Shown: positions 35,092 through 43,160 of the stretch, one piece after another | How positions within the stretch are numbered: position 1 is the first letter of the stretch | How the letters are laid out: every line of letters starts with the position of its first letter | From: Clostridium lacusfryxellense | GTDB taxonomy: Bacteria; Bacillota; Clostridia; Clostridiales; Clostridiaceae | DNA length: 64,000 nucleotides | Assembly: GCF_018861735.1 (NCBI RefSeq) | Contig: NZ_JAHLEB010000015.1 | Location: 1-64,000, forward strand | Direction: 5' to 3' | Notes under the pieces: generated by a model | Databases searched by the model: none | What the model saw: the letters and a program-made list of their open reading frames with translations, nothing else | Told to the model about the DNA's origin: nothing | Position numbers and translations under genes: made by a program

Positions 35092-35247
35092 ATGATAGCA
35101 TTAGCAAAAGTAACATTTATATTATCCATGGGTGCAATAATGGGATATTGGTTAGCTAATCTGATGATGAATTGTAGTGAAAATAGCAGGAGAGAAGAAG
35201 AATTATTGAGGAATGAGATGTCAAGTAATGGTAAAAGTGAAGAATAG
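35092..35247 (+). CDS. Small membrane protein
   Basis: Encodes 51 residues after GGGAGGG. One hydrophobic helix (ALAKVTFILSMGAIMGYWLA) followed by a charged Glu/Arg/Ser tail. 20 bases after the tyrosine recombinase. Unknown function. Confidence 0.55.
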   Translation: MIALAKVTFILSMGAIMGYWLANLMMNCSENSRREEELLRNEMSSNGKSEE

Positions 35248-35615
35248 ACAAATAAATCAACAAATGTATAAATATTATATTAATTATACAAATAGTAAAA
35301 AAGCGTGTAGGGAATTTAGGAAACGTGTAGGCTTTGTGTAGGCTTTGTGTATAAAAAAACTGGTTCAAAGTATTGGTAATACTCAATCGTGTATAAAGTG
35401 TAGTAAATTATTGAACAATTATATACTGTGTAAAATATATGTAATATATATACATATATACATATGTATTATGTATACAATAGGGATTTTTTGTACACTT
35501 TATACACGAATTATCATTAAACCTAGTGATACCAACGGGTTAAAGGGCGTGTAGGAAAATAAATTCCCTACACGAATTCAAAATTCCCTACACGGTGGGG
35601 GAATGGAGGTAATTT
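35248..35615. other. Iteron-like, AT-rich non-coding region (origin candidate)
   Basis: About twelve copies of GTGTA(G/T) occur on both strands: as GCGTGTAGG, ACGTGTAGG and TTGTGTAGG at 35303-35342, GTGTATAAA at about 35348 and 35390, and complementary TACACTTTATACAC and CCCTACACG at 35494-35595. GTGTAGG and CCCTACAC form a hairpin at about 35550-35574. Between them lies an extremely AT-rich stretch of TATACATATA repeats (about 35420-35480). Repeats plus a melting-prone segment fit a replication origin, or a site for the neighbouring recombinase. Confidence 0.5.
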
Positions 35616-35831
35616 ATGGATAAATCAATGGTATTAAAGAAAAAATATAATTCTCTGCTACTTCGAGAGAAGAAAGCATGTTTGTACTTAGATAATAAAA
35701 ATATAAAACTTGAAGTTATAGAGAAAAGTTATATTCCAGAATATCAGAAAATTACTGTAGAGCTTAGCGAAGTTGGAAACCAAATTGAAAATGCTAGACA
35801 AGATGAATTGTTAAACGGATTTAAAATTTAA
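35616..35831 (+). CDS. Small helical phage protein
   Basis: Encodes 71 residues after ATGGAGG. Coiled-coil-like (MVLKKKYNSLLLREKKACLY, then YQKITVELSEVGNQIENARQ). First of three genes before the late region. Unknown function. Confidence 0.6.
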   Translation: MDKSMVLKKKYNSLLLREKKACLYLDNKNIKLEVIEKSYIPEYQKITVELSEVGNQIENARQDELLNGFKI

Positions 35832-35841
35832 GGGGGCAAAT

Positions 35842-35994
35842 ATGAAAATAGATTTTAAAGATATGTACCTGGGTAGAATAGATCAACTAAATATAAATAT
35901 CAGAAATGCTGTTTTAGGTAAAAAGTGGACACTTAAAGCTCAGCTTGAGGCTGAAAAGAAAATAATTCAAGAACGTGTTAAGAAGTTAGGCTAA
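35842..35994 (+). CDS. Small helical phage protein
   Basis: Encodes 50 residues after AGGGGG. Contains MYLGRIDQLNINIRNAVLGK and a Lys/Glu-rich helix. Unknown function. Confidence 0.55.
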   Translation: MKIDFKDMYLGRIDQLNINIRNAVLGKKWTLKAQLEAEKKIIQERVKKLG

Positions 35995-36020
35995 TATAAA
36001 AACTTAGGAGGGATAAGACA

Positions 36021-36527
36021 ATGAGATATTCTGCAAACTTTGATGAAGTAATAAAAAAAGCTGTAACAGAGGCTATTAAGGAATTTGATATAAAAAGACA
36101 GGAGGATGCAAAAACTAAAATTCTTCATAATACGAGATTGCTTTTAAGTAATTATAATAGTCTATCAAAACATTATAAGAATGCAGTTGATAATTTAGAC
36201 TTTATAGATCTTGATGAAGTTGATGAAAATTCCTGTGAGAATATAGAATCAAATGATAAACTATTTATATTAACAATCCGAAGAAGTAAGTTCAGGACAA
36301 TGATTATGGTAAGTCATATTAAAGCAGCACTGGAAGCTCTAAAAGAAGAATGTATTAAGAAAAACCAGCTAAGTAAGTATGAGGTACTTGAAATGTATTA
36401 TATACAAAATGTACCATTTGATAAGATAGCAGTTGAATTAAGCTGTGTAGAGATGACCGTTAGAAGGTGGAGAAACGAGATGGTACAAGCCTTGGGAGTA
36501 TATTTATTTGGAGTAGATGCCTTATGA
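36021..36527 (+). CDS. ArpU/RinA-type late transcription regulator
   Basis: Encodes 168 residues. The C-terminal 60 contain a sigma-4-like helix-turn-helix (YEVLEMYYIQNVPFDKIAVE, then CVEMTVRRWRNEMVQALG), as in ArpU-family phage proteins that turn on packaging and structural genes. Position just before terminase fits. TAGGAGG precedes the ATG. A terminator follows, so its action on the late operon would be in trans at a promoter near 36.65-36.75 kb. Confidence 0.75.
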   Translation: MRYSANFDEVIKKAVTEAIKEFDIKRQEDAKTKILHNTRLLLSNYNSLSKHYKNAVDNLDFIDLDEVDENSCENIESNDKLFILTIRRSKFRTMIMVSHIKAALEALKEECIKKNQLSKYEVLEMYYIQNVPFDKIAVELSCVEMTVRRWRNEMVQALGVYLFGVDAL

Positions 36528-36602
36528 TAAAAACGTGTTAAAAAGATGTTATATACATGTTAAAACAGAAGTGGTAAAATGATACTATTATAAATTGTAA
36601 TT

Positions 36603-36646
36603 AAAAAGCACTTGAAAATCTTAACTGATTTCGGGTGCTTTTTCTA
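36603..36646 (+). terminator. Terminator before late operon
   Basis: AAAAAGCAC and GTGCTTTTT pair around a 23-base loop and end in TTTTTCT. It separates the early and late transcription units. Confidence 0.75.
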
Positions 36647-36758
36647 TGAATAAAAGGTAATGGAAACCGTAATGGAAGTATTTAAAAGGGTATAAGAGTA
36701 CTGGTGAACAACTGGTGCTCTTTTTATGCTTAACGTTAACCTTAAGGAGGTGGTTTTA

Positions 36759-37154
36759 ATGCTAGATGAAAGACAAGTAAAGTGTGCAGAAATGCTTGCT
36801 ATTGGTATAGGTAAAGCTGAAATAGCAACAATTGTTGGAATATCAAGAACAACCCTTTGGAGTTGGGAAAAATTGAAAGAGTTTCAGGCGAAGCTGGACG
36901 AATTCGAACAGGAGATTTCATTTCAAAGTAAACGGATATTAAAGGGAGCTCTTATCAATGCATCAAAGGTTTTAGTCGAACAGCTAAAGTCAAAGAATGA
37001 GAAGATAGCACAAGGAGCAGCAACGGATATCCTTGATAGAGGTCATGGCAAGGCCACCTCTAGGATGGAGTTGGCTGACGGCCGAGAGGATAAAGACACC
37101 GTAACGGCTGATATATTGGACCAAGAGCTTAAAGAGTTTGATAAAGAGCAATGA
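36759..37154 (+). CDS. terS: Terminase small subunit (phBC6A51-type HTH)
   Basis: Encodes 131 residues after AAGGAGG. N-terminal helix-turn-helix (CAEMLAIGIGKAEIATIVGI, SRTTLWSWEK) followed by helices suited to ring oligomerisation (SKRILKGALINASKVLVEQL). The small subunit recognises the packaging site and passes DNA to the large subunit. The repeat array starting 107 bases after its stop is an obvious candidate for its binding site. Confidence 0.75.
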   Translation: MLDERQVKCAEMLAIGIGKAEIATIVGISRTTLWSWEKLKEFQAKLDEFEQEISFQSKRILKGALINASKVLVEQLKSKNEKIAQGAATDILDRGHGKATSRMELADGREDKDTVTADILDQELKEFDKEQ

Positions 37155-37260
37155 TGCTGGTGCAATGTAGGTAGTGGTTGCTACACAGATGTGCGATTAC
37201 ACTAACCATATATACGTTGGAAGTCTAGCCTATAGCCTCGTTTGTGGGTGATGCATTGTG

Positions 37261-37665
37261 TTAGTTTGAACTAATCATCTAATTAGATGCAACTAATCTT
37301 AATGATGCTACATTATATTTAGTTTCAACTAATCATCTAATTAGATCCAACTAATATATGCGGTGCTTATTATTAATTAGATTGAACTGATATGAGATTT
37401 AGTTATAACTAATTAATGCGGTACAATATTATATTTAGTTTGAACTAATATATATTTAGTGGCATCTAATGTAGTCGCAGAGCCATAACAGAATAGATTG
37501 AACTAATCATATAGTAGGTGCAACTAATGTTATATGGGGGTCATGTGAAGTTAGTTGCAGCTAATATTAAAATAGATTGAACTAATTTAATTGGCGAGTA
37601 TCTTTATTTAGTTATAACTAATATTATGTTTAGTTACAACTAAATGAATGATACTAAATAACCTA
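37261..37665. repeat. Seven 58-bp units, each with two TTAGTTnnAACTAA palindromes
   Basis: Fourteen 14-base palindromes start at 37261, 37283, 37319, 37341, 37377, 37399, 37435, 37456, 37493, 37514, 37551, 37572, 37608 and 37630. Within a pair the spacing is 21-22 bases (two helical turns, same DNA face). Pairs repeat every 58 bases (57 in the last). The first two units also share the linker TCATCTAA. Half-sites vary (TTAGT/TTAGA; AACTAA) but the last half is nearly constant. The intervening sequence differs between units, so selection is on the palindromes and the phase. Candidates: packaging site, origin, partition site or operator array. Confidence 0.85.
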
Positions 37666-37851
37666 ATTAGAATGAGGCTATCACTACATTATATGATGTA
37701 TGAAGTCCTGTTATTGGTAAGCTATGCATGAGTGATAGACTCATTGTTATCATGTATATAATTACTGTATAATATGCAGAATATACATGGATTCATAGTA
37801 TATTATGCAGTTGTACAATCAATTAACCAAGGCAATGGGTTTAGAGCATGC

Positions 37852-37961
37852 ATTAATGTCGTTAAAGTTTGATTTCACGACATTAATAGTTTGTTCATAT
37901 TTAAAAAGAATTTATATTTTGTGGTGGGGTACCCTTCTATTCTGGGAATTTCTGAAATTCC
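37852..37961. other. Two inverted repeats upstream of terL
   Basis: ATTAATGTCG (37852-37861) and its complement (37878-37887) are separated by 16 bases. GGAATTTC, one base, GAAATTCC (37945-37961) is a perfect palindrome framed by GGGGTACCC and GGGGTAGGC. Either could belong to a cos or pac cleavage site, or to a promoter operator. No direct evidence. Confidence 0.45.
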
Positions 37962-38014
37962 TGGGGTAGGCTATACAATTTTTTATATTATTTTTTAGGT
38001 TGGGGGTGAGGCTA

Positions 38015-38206
38015 ATGAAAATAACATTATTAACTCAATGGAAAGAAAAAGAATTAGTATGCTGCTGTCCTCTGATTAATAAATGCAACAAAAACCATGG
38101 ATGCGAAGAACTAGATTTCACGTTAGATAATTCATTTAATATGAATGATTGCATGAGGCATCCAAGTTATACAAGGCACAGAGGGGCTATTCAGCAAAGA
38201 AGGTGA
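38015..38206 (+). CDS. Small Cys-rich protein before terL
   Basis: Encodes 63 residues after GGGGGTGAG. Contains CCCPLINKCNKNHGC and a second Cys near residue 47 (NDCMRHPS). Resembles small Cys-rich proteins found beside terminase genes. Unknown function; its stop lies 4 bases before terL. Confidence 0.6.
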   Translation: MKITLLTQWKEKELVCCCPLINKCNKNHGCEELDFTLDNSFNMNDCMRHPSYTRHRGAIQQRR

Positions 38207-38210
38207 TTAA

Positions 38211-39920
38211 ATGGAATATGATGAGAGTAAAGAAAATAGAAGACTACTGTTCCAATACTTAAAGAAATTATATGGTTCAGTTAGAGCTAGTGAATTGATG
38301 CATGAAAATAATAATAACTTATTTGGTTTTCATGGTCTAGCCTGGTCAGTAGGTAAGCGGTCAATAGCATTTTTCTGTAAATACTTTCTTCAGGACACAT
38401 TTACACCTAAGCCTGGAAACGTAGCTAGAGAATTAGCACCTGTGCATTATGAACTTTGGGAACAGGCTGAAAAAATGTTTATAGCTGATGAGTTCGATAA
38501 GTTTGGTGCAGCAGAACCTCGTGGAATTGCAAAAACAACTATAATGGATTTCGCAGTATCTACTTGGCTCCATGCTTATGAGCTATCACCTTATACCCTT
38601 GTTTGCGGAAAGGTTGAACAGGATGCCACTGATTTTATAGCAACAACAAGGCAGGCTTTTGAAGAAAATCAATATATCATAAAAACATTTGGAAAATTAA
38701 TTGATACTAGAAATTTCACAGTAAATAAATTAGAGCTTGAACTTGCTAATCATACAAAGATACAGGCAATATCTTCTACAAGCTCTATTCGTGGGAAAAA
38801 GTATGGTAATGATAGACCTTTCTGTATTATAGCTGATGATTACCAAGGTAAGTCAGATATTATAACTCAGGAATCAAGGGATAAAAAATATCGTACTTGG
38901 ATGGATGATGCAAAGTTTGCAGGAGATGAAGCCGTAATCCGTAATGGTGTAAAAATTAAAATGGCCACAAAATTTATTGTACTCGGCACTATTCTTCATA
39001 GAGATTGTTTTATGAGTAGGATTCTTGTAAATAAAGAATATAAATGCATTACTAGAAAAGCAGTTTTAGTAGATGATGTTGATGATCTTTACACTACTGG
39101 ATTATGGGCACAGTTTAAAGAGATTTATTTTAGTGATATATACGAGGATGCTGAAGCTGCAGCTAAAGAATTTTATTATCAACATGAAGAGGAAATGCAG
39201 TACCCTGTTTCATGGCCTGATAAATGGAGTTGTGTAAAACTTGCGATTGATTATTACACTGATGAAATAAGTTTTAAACAGGAATTACAGAATGATGCCA
39301 GCAAAATTGGTGTTAAAAACTTTAAAACTACTGTTAATCAACCTGCTATAGAAATTGAAAGTCATAAATTTATTAAAACTATGCTTTGCATGGATCCTGC
39401 TGGCACTGATAATAAAAATAAGAAAAAAGAAGATTTTTATGGTTTCTTAGTTGGATCACTCGCTGATAATGGTTTTAAATATGCTCGTAAGGCTGAAATA
39501 TTGAAAATTGAGTTTGATGGGTATATGAAGCATACTCTTAAACTTTTAATTGATTATAAAGATATAACTCACATATGTGTTGAAAAAAATACATACTCAG
39601 GCGCTGATGTAATTAAGTTAAAAGAATTAATAGCATTGGATGAAGTTCTTAAATCGAGGACTTTTATTTTTATTAATGAAATGCAGAATAAGAATAAAGA
39701 TGAAAAGATTAGCACCATTGTTTCTGATGTTAATAATGGCAGAATAATTTTTAATGAAGAAGATGTTGCATTCCAAGATCAAATAATTGACTTTGCTGGC
39801 CAAAATTTCAGTGAACATGATGATGCTCCAGATATAACCGCAGAGTTTGCTAATAGAATTAATGATATTAAGGTAGTAAGTGTTGTTAAAATATTGGACA
39901 GGAGAGCATTAGGCTTATAA
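38211..39920 (+). CDS. terL: Terminase large subunit
   Basis: Encodes 569 residues. ATPase half: GAAEPRGIAKTTIMDFAVST (Walker-A-like, about 101-120) and CIIADDY (Walker B, about 205). Nuclease half from about 390: MLCMDPAGTDNKNK (first Asp), HICVEKNTYSGADVIKLKEL and DDAPDITAEFANRI (last Asp). It powers DNA packaging and cuts the concatemer. Length is typical. Start AAATGG after AGGTGATT. Confidence 0.95.
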   Translation: MEYDESKENRRLLFQYLKKLYGSVRASELMHENNNNLFGFHGLAWSVGKRSIAFFCKYFLQDTFTPKPGNVARELAPVHYELWEQAEKMFIADEFDKFGAAEPRGIAKTTIMDFAVSTWLHAYELSPYTLVCGKVEQDATDFIATTRQAFEENQYIIKTFGKLIDTRNFTVNKLELELANHTKIQAISSTSSIRGKKYGNDRPFCIIADDYQGKSDIITQESRDKKYRTWMDDAKFAGDEAVIRNGVKIKMATKFIVLGTILHRDCFMSRILVNKEYKCITRKAVLVDDVDDLYTTGLWAQFKEIYFSDIYEDAEAAAKEFYYQHEEEMQYPVSWPDKWSCVKLAIDYYTDEISFKQELQNDASKIGVKNFKTTVNQPAIEIESHKFIKTMLCMDPAGTDNKNKKKEDFYGFLVGSLADNGFKYARKAEILKIEFDGYMKHTLKLLIDYKDITHICVEKNTYSGADVIKLKELIALDEVLKSRTFIFINEMQNKNKDEKISTIVSDVNNGRIIFNEEDVAFQDQIIDFAGQNFSEHDDAPDITAEFANRINDIKVVSVVKILDRRALGL

Positions 39921-39932
39921 GGAGGTGGAGAA

Positions 39933-41264
39933 ATGAATTTAAGTGAAATGATAAAGAAATTATTTAAAAAGCAAATTGGATTAGATATGCATAACCCTGA
40001 ACATCTCAAATTGGTCAAAAAAATATATGGCCAATATAATGCAAATAAGCATATTCATGAAAAAATGTACCGTTACTATAAGGGCGATACTGATGCAATG
40101 AGAAATTATAAATTTATAACTGAAAGGTCCAATATTAAGACAAATACAAATTACATGAAAAAATTTGTTAAGGAAGAGGTCTCGTATACCGTTGGGAACG
40201 ATATAACTTATGAGTCCAAGAGTGATAATAACGAAATAATTAAAGATATTGAATATTATAAAGCCCACTGGGATGAACTTCATGATACGAATCTTATGAA
40301 ATATTTATTGGTATTCACTAAGGTTTATGAAATATATTACCTTAATGATAATCTTGACTTTTGTAGCAAAGTTGTAAAACCAACAGATGGTTATGCTTAT
40401 ACAAATGATAATGATAAGATTTTATTTTTTATTCGTGCTTTTAAAAATGATTTTGACACAACTAACCAATATATAGATGTTTATACTGACGAATATATAT
40501 ATCATTTTGATATCAAATTTAATGAAATAGCTCCTCCAACTGAAAACATATTTAGAGAAGTTCCGGTTTCTGTTGGGGTATTAACACTAGAGGAATATCA
40601 TGATAGCTTGTATGGTGATATTAAAGGTCTTCAGGACGCTTTTGAAACTAATTTTAGTGATATCGGTAATGAAATAAGTGATTTTAGAAACGCTTATTTG
40701 GTATTTACAGGTTGTGAAATTCCTAAAGAGGATATTCCAGAGATGAAAAAACTAGGGGTATTACAAGCTAAAGACAAAGATAGTACAATCCAGTGGCTTA
40801 TTAAAAATATTAATGATACCTTTATTCAAAATACGCTTGATAGATATGTTGATACAATGTATCAAATTAGTTGCCATATAAATCATAATGAAGGTATGGT
40901 CTCTAATTTGAGTGGTATTGCTTTAAGGTCCAGGCTTATAGCACTGGAAAATAAATGTGAGCTTGAAGAAAAGGCACATAAAAATATTGTTAAAAATCGT
41001 AATAGGTTTTTATGCATGTATTTAAACCTTAAGAAAGACAAAAATTATGATTATAAAGATATTAACGCTCTTTATACTCCAAATATTCCGATGGATGATT
41101 TAGGCACAGCTCAAATGTTGGCGCAGGTACCAGAGGGTACTATTTCTAAAGATACCGCAAGAGGATTATTTAGTTTTATTAATAATAAAGTTACTGAAGC
41201 TGAAAAAGTTAAAAAGGAACAGGATGCAGAAATGCCTGATCTTAATTTAGATGAGGTGACTTAA
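39933..41264 (+). CDS. Portal protein (SPP1 gp6-like)
   Basis: Encodes 443 residues. Typical portal features: HEKMYRYYKGDTDAM near the start, NYMKKFVKEEVSYTVGND, GDIKGLQDAFETNFSDIGNE and the C-terminal acidic tail (MPDLNLDEVT). Forms the dodecameric ring at the capsid vertex through which DNA passes. AAGGAGGTGG precedes the ATG. Ends 1 base before the gp7-like gene. Confidence 0.92.
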   Translation: MNLSEMIKKLFKKQIGLDMHNPEHLKLVKKIYGQYNANKHIHEKMYRYYKGDTDAMRNYKFITERSNIKTNTNYMKKFVKEEVSYTVGNDITYESKSDNNEIIKDIEYYKAHWDELHDTNLMKYLLVFTKVYEIYYLNDNLDFCSKVVKPTDGYAYTNDNDKILFFIRAFKNDFDTTNQYIDVYTDEYIYHFDIKFNEIAPPTENIFREVPVSVGVLTLEEYHDSLYGDIKGLQDAFETNFSDIGNEISDFRNAYLVFTGCEIPKEDIPEMKKLGVLQAKDKDSTIQWLIKNINDTFIQNTLDRYVDTMYQISCHINHNEGMVSNLSGIALRSRLIALENKCELEEKAHKNIVKNRNRFLCMYLNLKKDKNYDYKDINALYTPNIPMDDLGTAQMLAQVPEGTISKDTARGLFSFINNKVTEAEKVKKEQDAEMPDLNLDEVT

Positions 41265-41999
41265 ATGAAAGATTATACAGATAAAGAAGAGTTAGATTTT
41301 ATAGAGGAGCTTTATAATGAAGCTGATAAACAGATAAAAGAGGTATATAAAGAGCAGAAAGATAATAGAGATGAATTATTAAAGCAATTAGCAACTATCA
41401 TGCTTACCTATTCCATTTTAAACGACCTAATGAAGCTTTCTATAGCAGATAAAAAGAAAGAGCACAATAGGTTGTCCAATATGGTTACAAGTGGAGCGCA
41501 GAGACAAGGTACTACACAGAATAGGGTTATAGAGGAGATGTTATCCTCTACTATAAATAAAACCTTTGATTTTTACAGCTATAATGTAAATTTTAAAGAT
41601 GTTAAAGAGATTATAGGCAATAATTTCAAAGGGAAACATTTTAGTACTAGAGTTTGGGAAAAAGAAGAAGATGTTGCCAAACACCTCAATAAGAAAGTTA
41701 ATGATTTCCTTAATGGAAAAGTAAATGTTAATCAAATTAAGAGAAATATTGAAGATACTTATAATGCCAATGCTTACAATGCACGCAGGCTTGTTGAAAC
41801 AGAAATTAATCGTGTTGAGGATGAAGCATTTAAAAGATTCTGTAAAGAAACAGGTGTGAAACGCGTTATGAGAAATGAAGAAATGGATTCCAGAACTTGC
41901 GCTGAATGTGCTGGTATAAATGAAAATGTATATGATTTAGAGGATGCTCCGGGTGGCTTGCACCCTTGTTGCCGAGGTTACAACACAATAGTTGAATAA
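41265..41999 (+). CDS. Minor head protein (SPP1 gp7-like)
   Basis: Encodes 244 residues. The C-terminal domain shows the family pattern AYNARRLVETEINRVEDEAF, MRNEEMDSRTCAECAGIN and PGGLHPCCRGYNTI, with Cys and His positions that may hold metal. gp7-type proteins associate with the portal and enter the capsid. Abuts the portal gene. Confidence 0.9.
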   Translation: MKDYTDKEELDFIEELYNEADKQIKEVYKEQKDNRDELLKQLATIMLTYSILNDLMKLSIADKKKEHNRLSNMVTSGAQRQGTTQNRVIEEMLSSTINKTFDFYSYNVNFKDVKEIIGNNFKGKHFSTRVWEKEEDVAKHLNKKVNDFLNGKVNVNQIKRNIEDTYNANAYNARRLVETEINRVEDEAFKRFCKETGVKRVMRNEEMDSRTCAECAGINENVYDLEDAPGGLHPCCRGYNTIVE

Positions 42000-42007
42000 A
42001 GAACCTA

Positions 42008-42115
42008 CTATTTAGCAGATTCTTCAAAATAATCTTTTAATATTTTGTTGATTTGGTTACTTACGTTTCTACCTTCTTTATCAGCTAAAGTTCTAATATC
42101 TACTAAAATTTGTTG
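42008..42115 (-). pseudogene. C-terminal remnant of a ribbon-helix-helix-like protein
   Basis: 35 codons on the minus strand read LVDIRTLADKEGRNVSNQIN and KILKDYFEESAK before a stop. The helical pattern is that of an Arc-like protein. The frame continues beyond 42115 only as antisense of the HNH fragment, so the N-terminal part is lost. Confidence 0.5.
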
Positions 42116-42120
42116 AAAGG

Positions 42121-42315
42121 CGAATTGATGCAGACAATGGAATAGTATTAAAACATGATATACACGTACTGTTTCATAAGTTATATGGCTATGGTGGAAA
42201 TACAAGAGCACAATTCATACAGTTTAAATCCAATTATGCTAGTGGTGAATTTTATGTGGGGATGGTAGTGAAAAGACATAGTAAAAACAAACGTAGGGAG
42301 GAAGTTATATGTTAG
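42121..42315 (+). pseudogene. C-terminal remnant of an HNH homing endonuclease
   Basis: An open stretch without a start reads RIDADNGIVLKHDIHVLFHK then LYGYGGNTRAQFIQFKSNYA. This is the end of a phage HNH endonuclease (NGI.L...H..FH..YGYG.NT). Catalytic and DNA-binding parts are deleted. It directly abuts the minus-strand remnant at about 42,115. Confidence 0.7.
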
Positions 42316-42710
42316 GCAAAATTGATTGTAAAAATATGTTCAAGGATAATGACAATCATTTGTGTTGTGTCCATACAGGCAAACATTGCAATTTTAGAAA
42401 AGGTGAAAACAATGGTATGAGATGTGGTAGTTACAATGCCAAAATAATAAGAGAACCTATAAAAATGAGAGTCCCACAAGTTGGCGAATTTGAAGATTTA
42501 AGTCTTGAAATTGTTATTGAGCGTAAGGATATGCAGATAGAATCTTTGATTGAATTTAGCAAGAACTTAAAGAAAGAAAATCTACGATTGAAAGCCGACA
42601 GAGAAGAATTAATTTTAGATTTAATAAATAAACGGAATGACCATTTCAGAGGTGATGACGTTTATGAAACCTTATACGATATAATTAGTAAACTAGAGGG
42701 GAGGGAATAA
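42309..42710 (+). CDS. Phage protein with N-terminal Cys cluster
   Basis: Encodes 133 residues after AGGGAGG. The first 45 residues carry five Cys (IDCKNMF, LCCVHTGKHC, RCGSY), a possible metal site. A helical coil follows (DMQIESLIEFSKNLKKENLR). Lies between head genes. Unknown function. Confidence 0.6.
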   Translation: MLGKIDCKNMFKDNDNHLCCVHTGKHCNFRKGENNGMRCGSYNAKIIREPIKMRVPQVGEFEDLSLEIVIERKDMQIESLIEFSKNLKKENLRLKADREELILDLINKRNDHFRGDDVYETLYDIISKLEGRE

Positions 42711-42713
42711 CGA

Positions 42714-42995
42714 ATGATAGTTAAAAACAATCAAAACAATCAAATTGAATTGGCTTTTGGTGATGGCGACATATGTATAGCTGGTGGATATGTGAGAGAT
42801 TGCATGTTAGAAAAAAGTGGATTAGTTACTTTTATAAATCAAGAACCTAGAGAAATAGGCATTGAGGGAATAACTAAAGGCGGAGAAGTCCACCTATTGG
42901 GAGAATTTCCAATCATTATGACATTTACTAAAGCTGAAAGTATCGATGCTCTTATAACACAGCTAGAGCAAGCTAAAAAGGAAATGAAAAAATAA
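42714..42995 (+). CDS. Phage protein of unknown function
   Basis: Encodes 93 residues; ATG 3 bases after the previous stop, with GGGAGGG upstream. N-terminal two thirds are strand-rich (IELAFGDGDICIAGGYVRDC), then a helix (AESIDALITQLEQAKKEMKK). A terminator follows. Unknown function. Confidence 0.6.
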   Translation: MIVKNNQNNQIELAFGDGDICIAGGYVRDCMLEKSGLVTFINQEPREIGIEGITKGGEVHLLGEFPIIMTFTKAESIDALITQLEQAKKEMKK

Positions 42996-43002
42996 AAATT
43001 AG

Positions 43003-43028
43003 AGTCTTAGGAAACTAAGGCTTTTTAT
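43003..43028 (+). terminator. Terminator inside the head-gene region
   Basis: AGTCTTAG and CTAAGGCT pair around GAAA with a T-run after. It isolates the two inserted genes at 42309-42995 from the scaffold gene. Confidence 0.7.
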
Positions 43029-43063
43029 TGTGCCCTTAATATGGCCCTAAACTGTTTAAGCTC

Positions 43064-43147
43064 GTCTTATGGGCATTTGCGTATAAGGGGTGCAACTATA
43101 TTAAATCAATAAAAAATTATGTCTTATGGGCAATTTGCGTATAAGGG
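43064..43147 (+). repeat. Direct repeat just upstream of the scaffold gene
   Basis: GTCTTATGGGCATTTGCGTA and TAAGGG at 43064-43089 recur at 43121-43147 with one extra base, 57 bases apart. The second copy lies in frame with and just before the scaffold start. It may be a promoter or regulator site, or a duplication scar left by insertion of the two upstream genes. Confidence 0.6.
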
Positions 43148-43160
43148 ATGGGGGAAATAC

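Larger units (their letters stand above)
37155..38014. other. 860-base non-coding gap between terminase subunits
   Basis: No gene is seen. It holds the 7 x 58-bp array (37261-37643), then two further inverted repeats (37852-37887; 37945-37961). Such a long gap inside a phage late operon is exceptional and implies a cis-acting role. Confidence 0.8.

Noticed and set aside
37261-37665. CRISPR array
   Set aside because: The repeated part is only 14 bases, palindromic and degenerate, with fixed phase and alternate 22/36-base spacing. CRISPR repeats are longer and nearly identical, and no cas gene is present.
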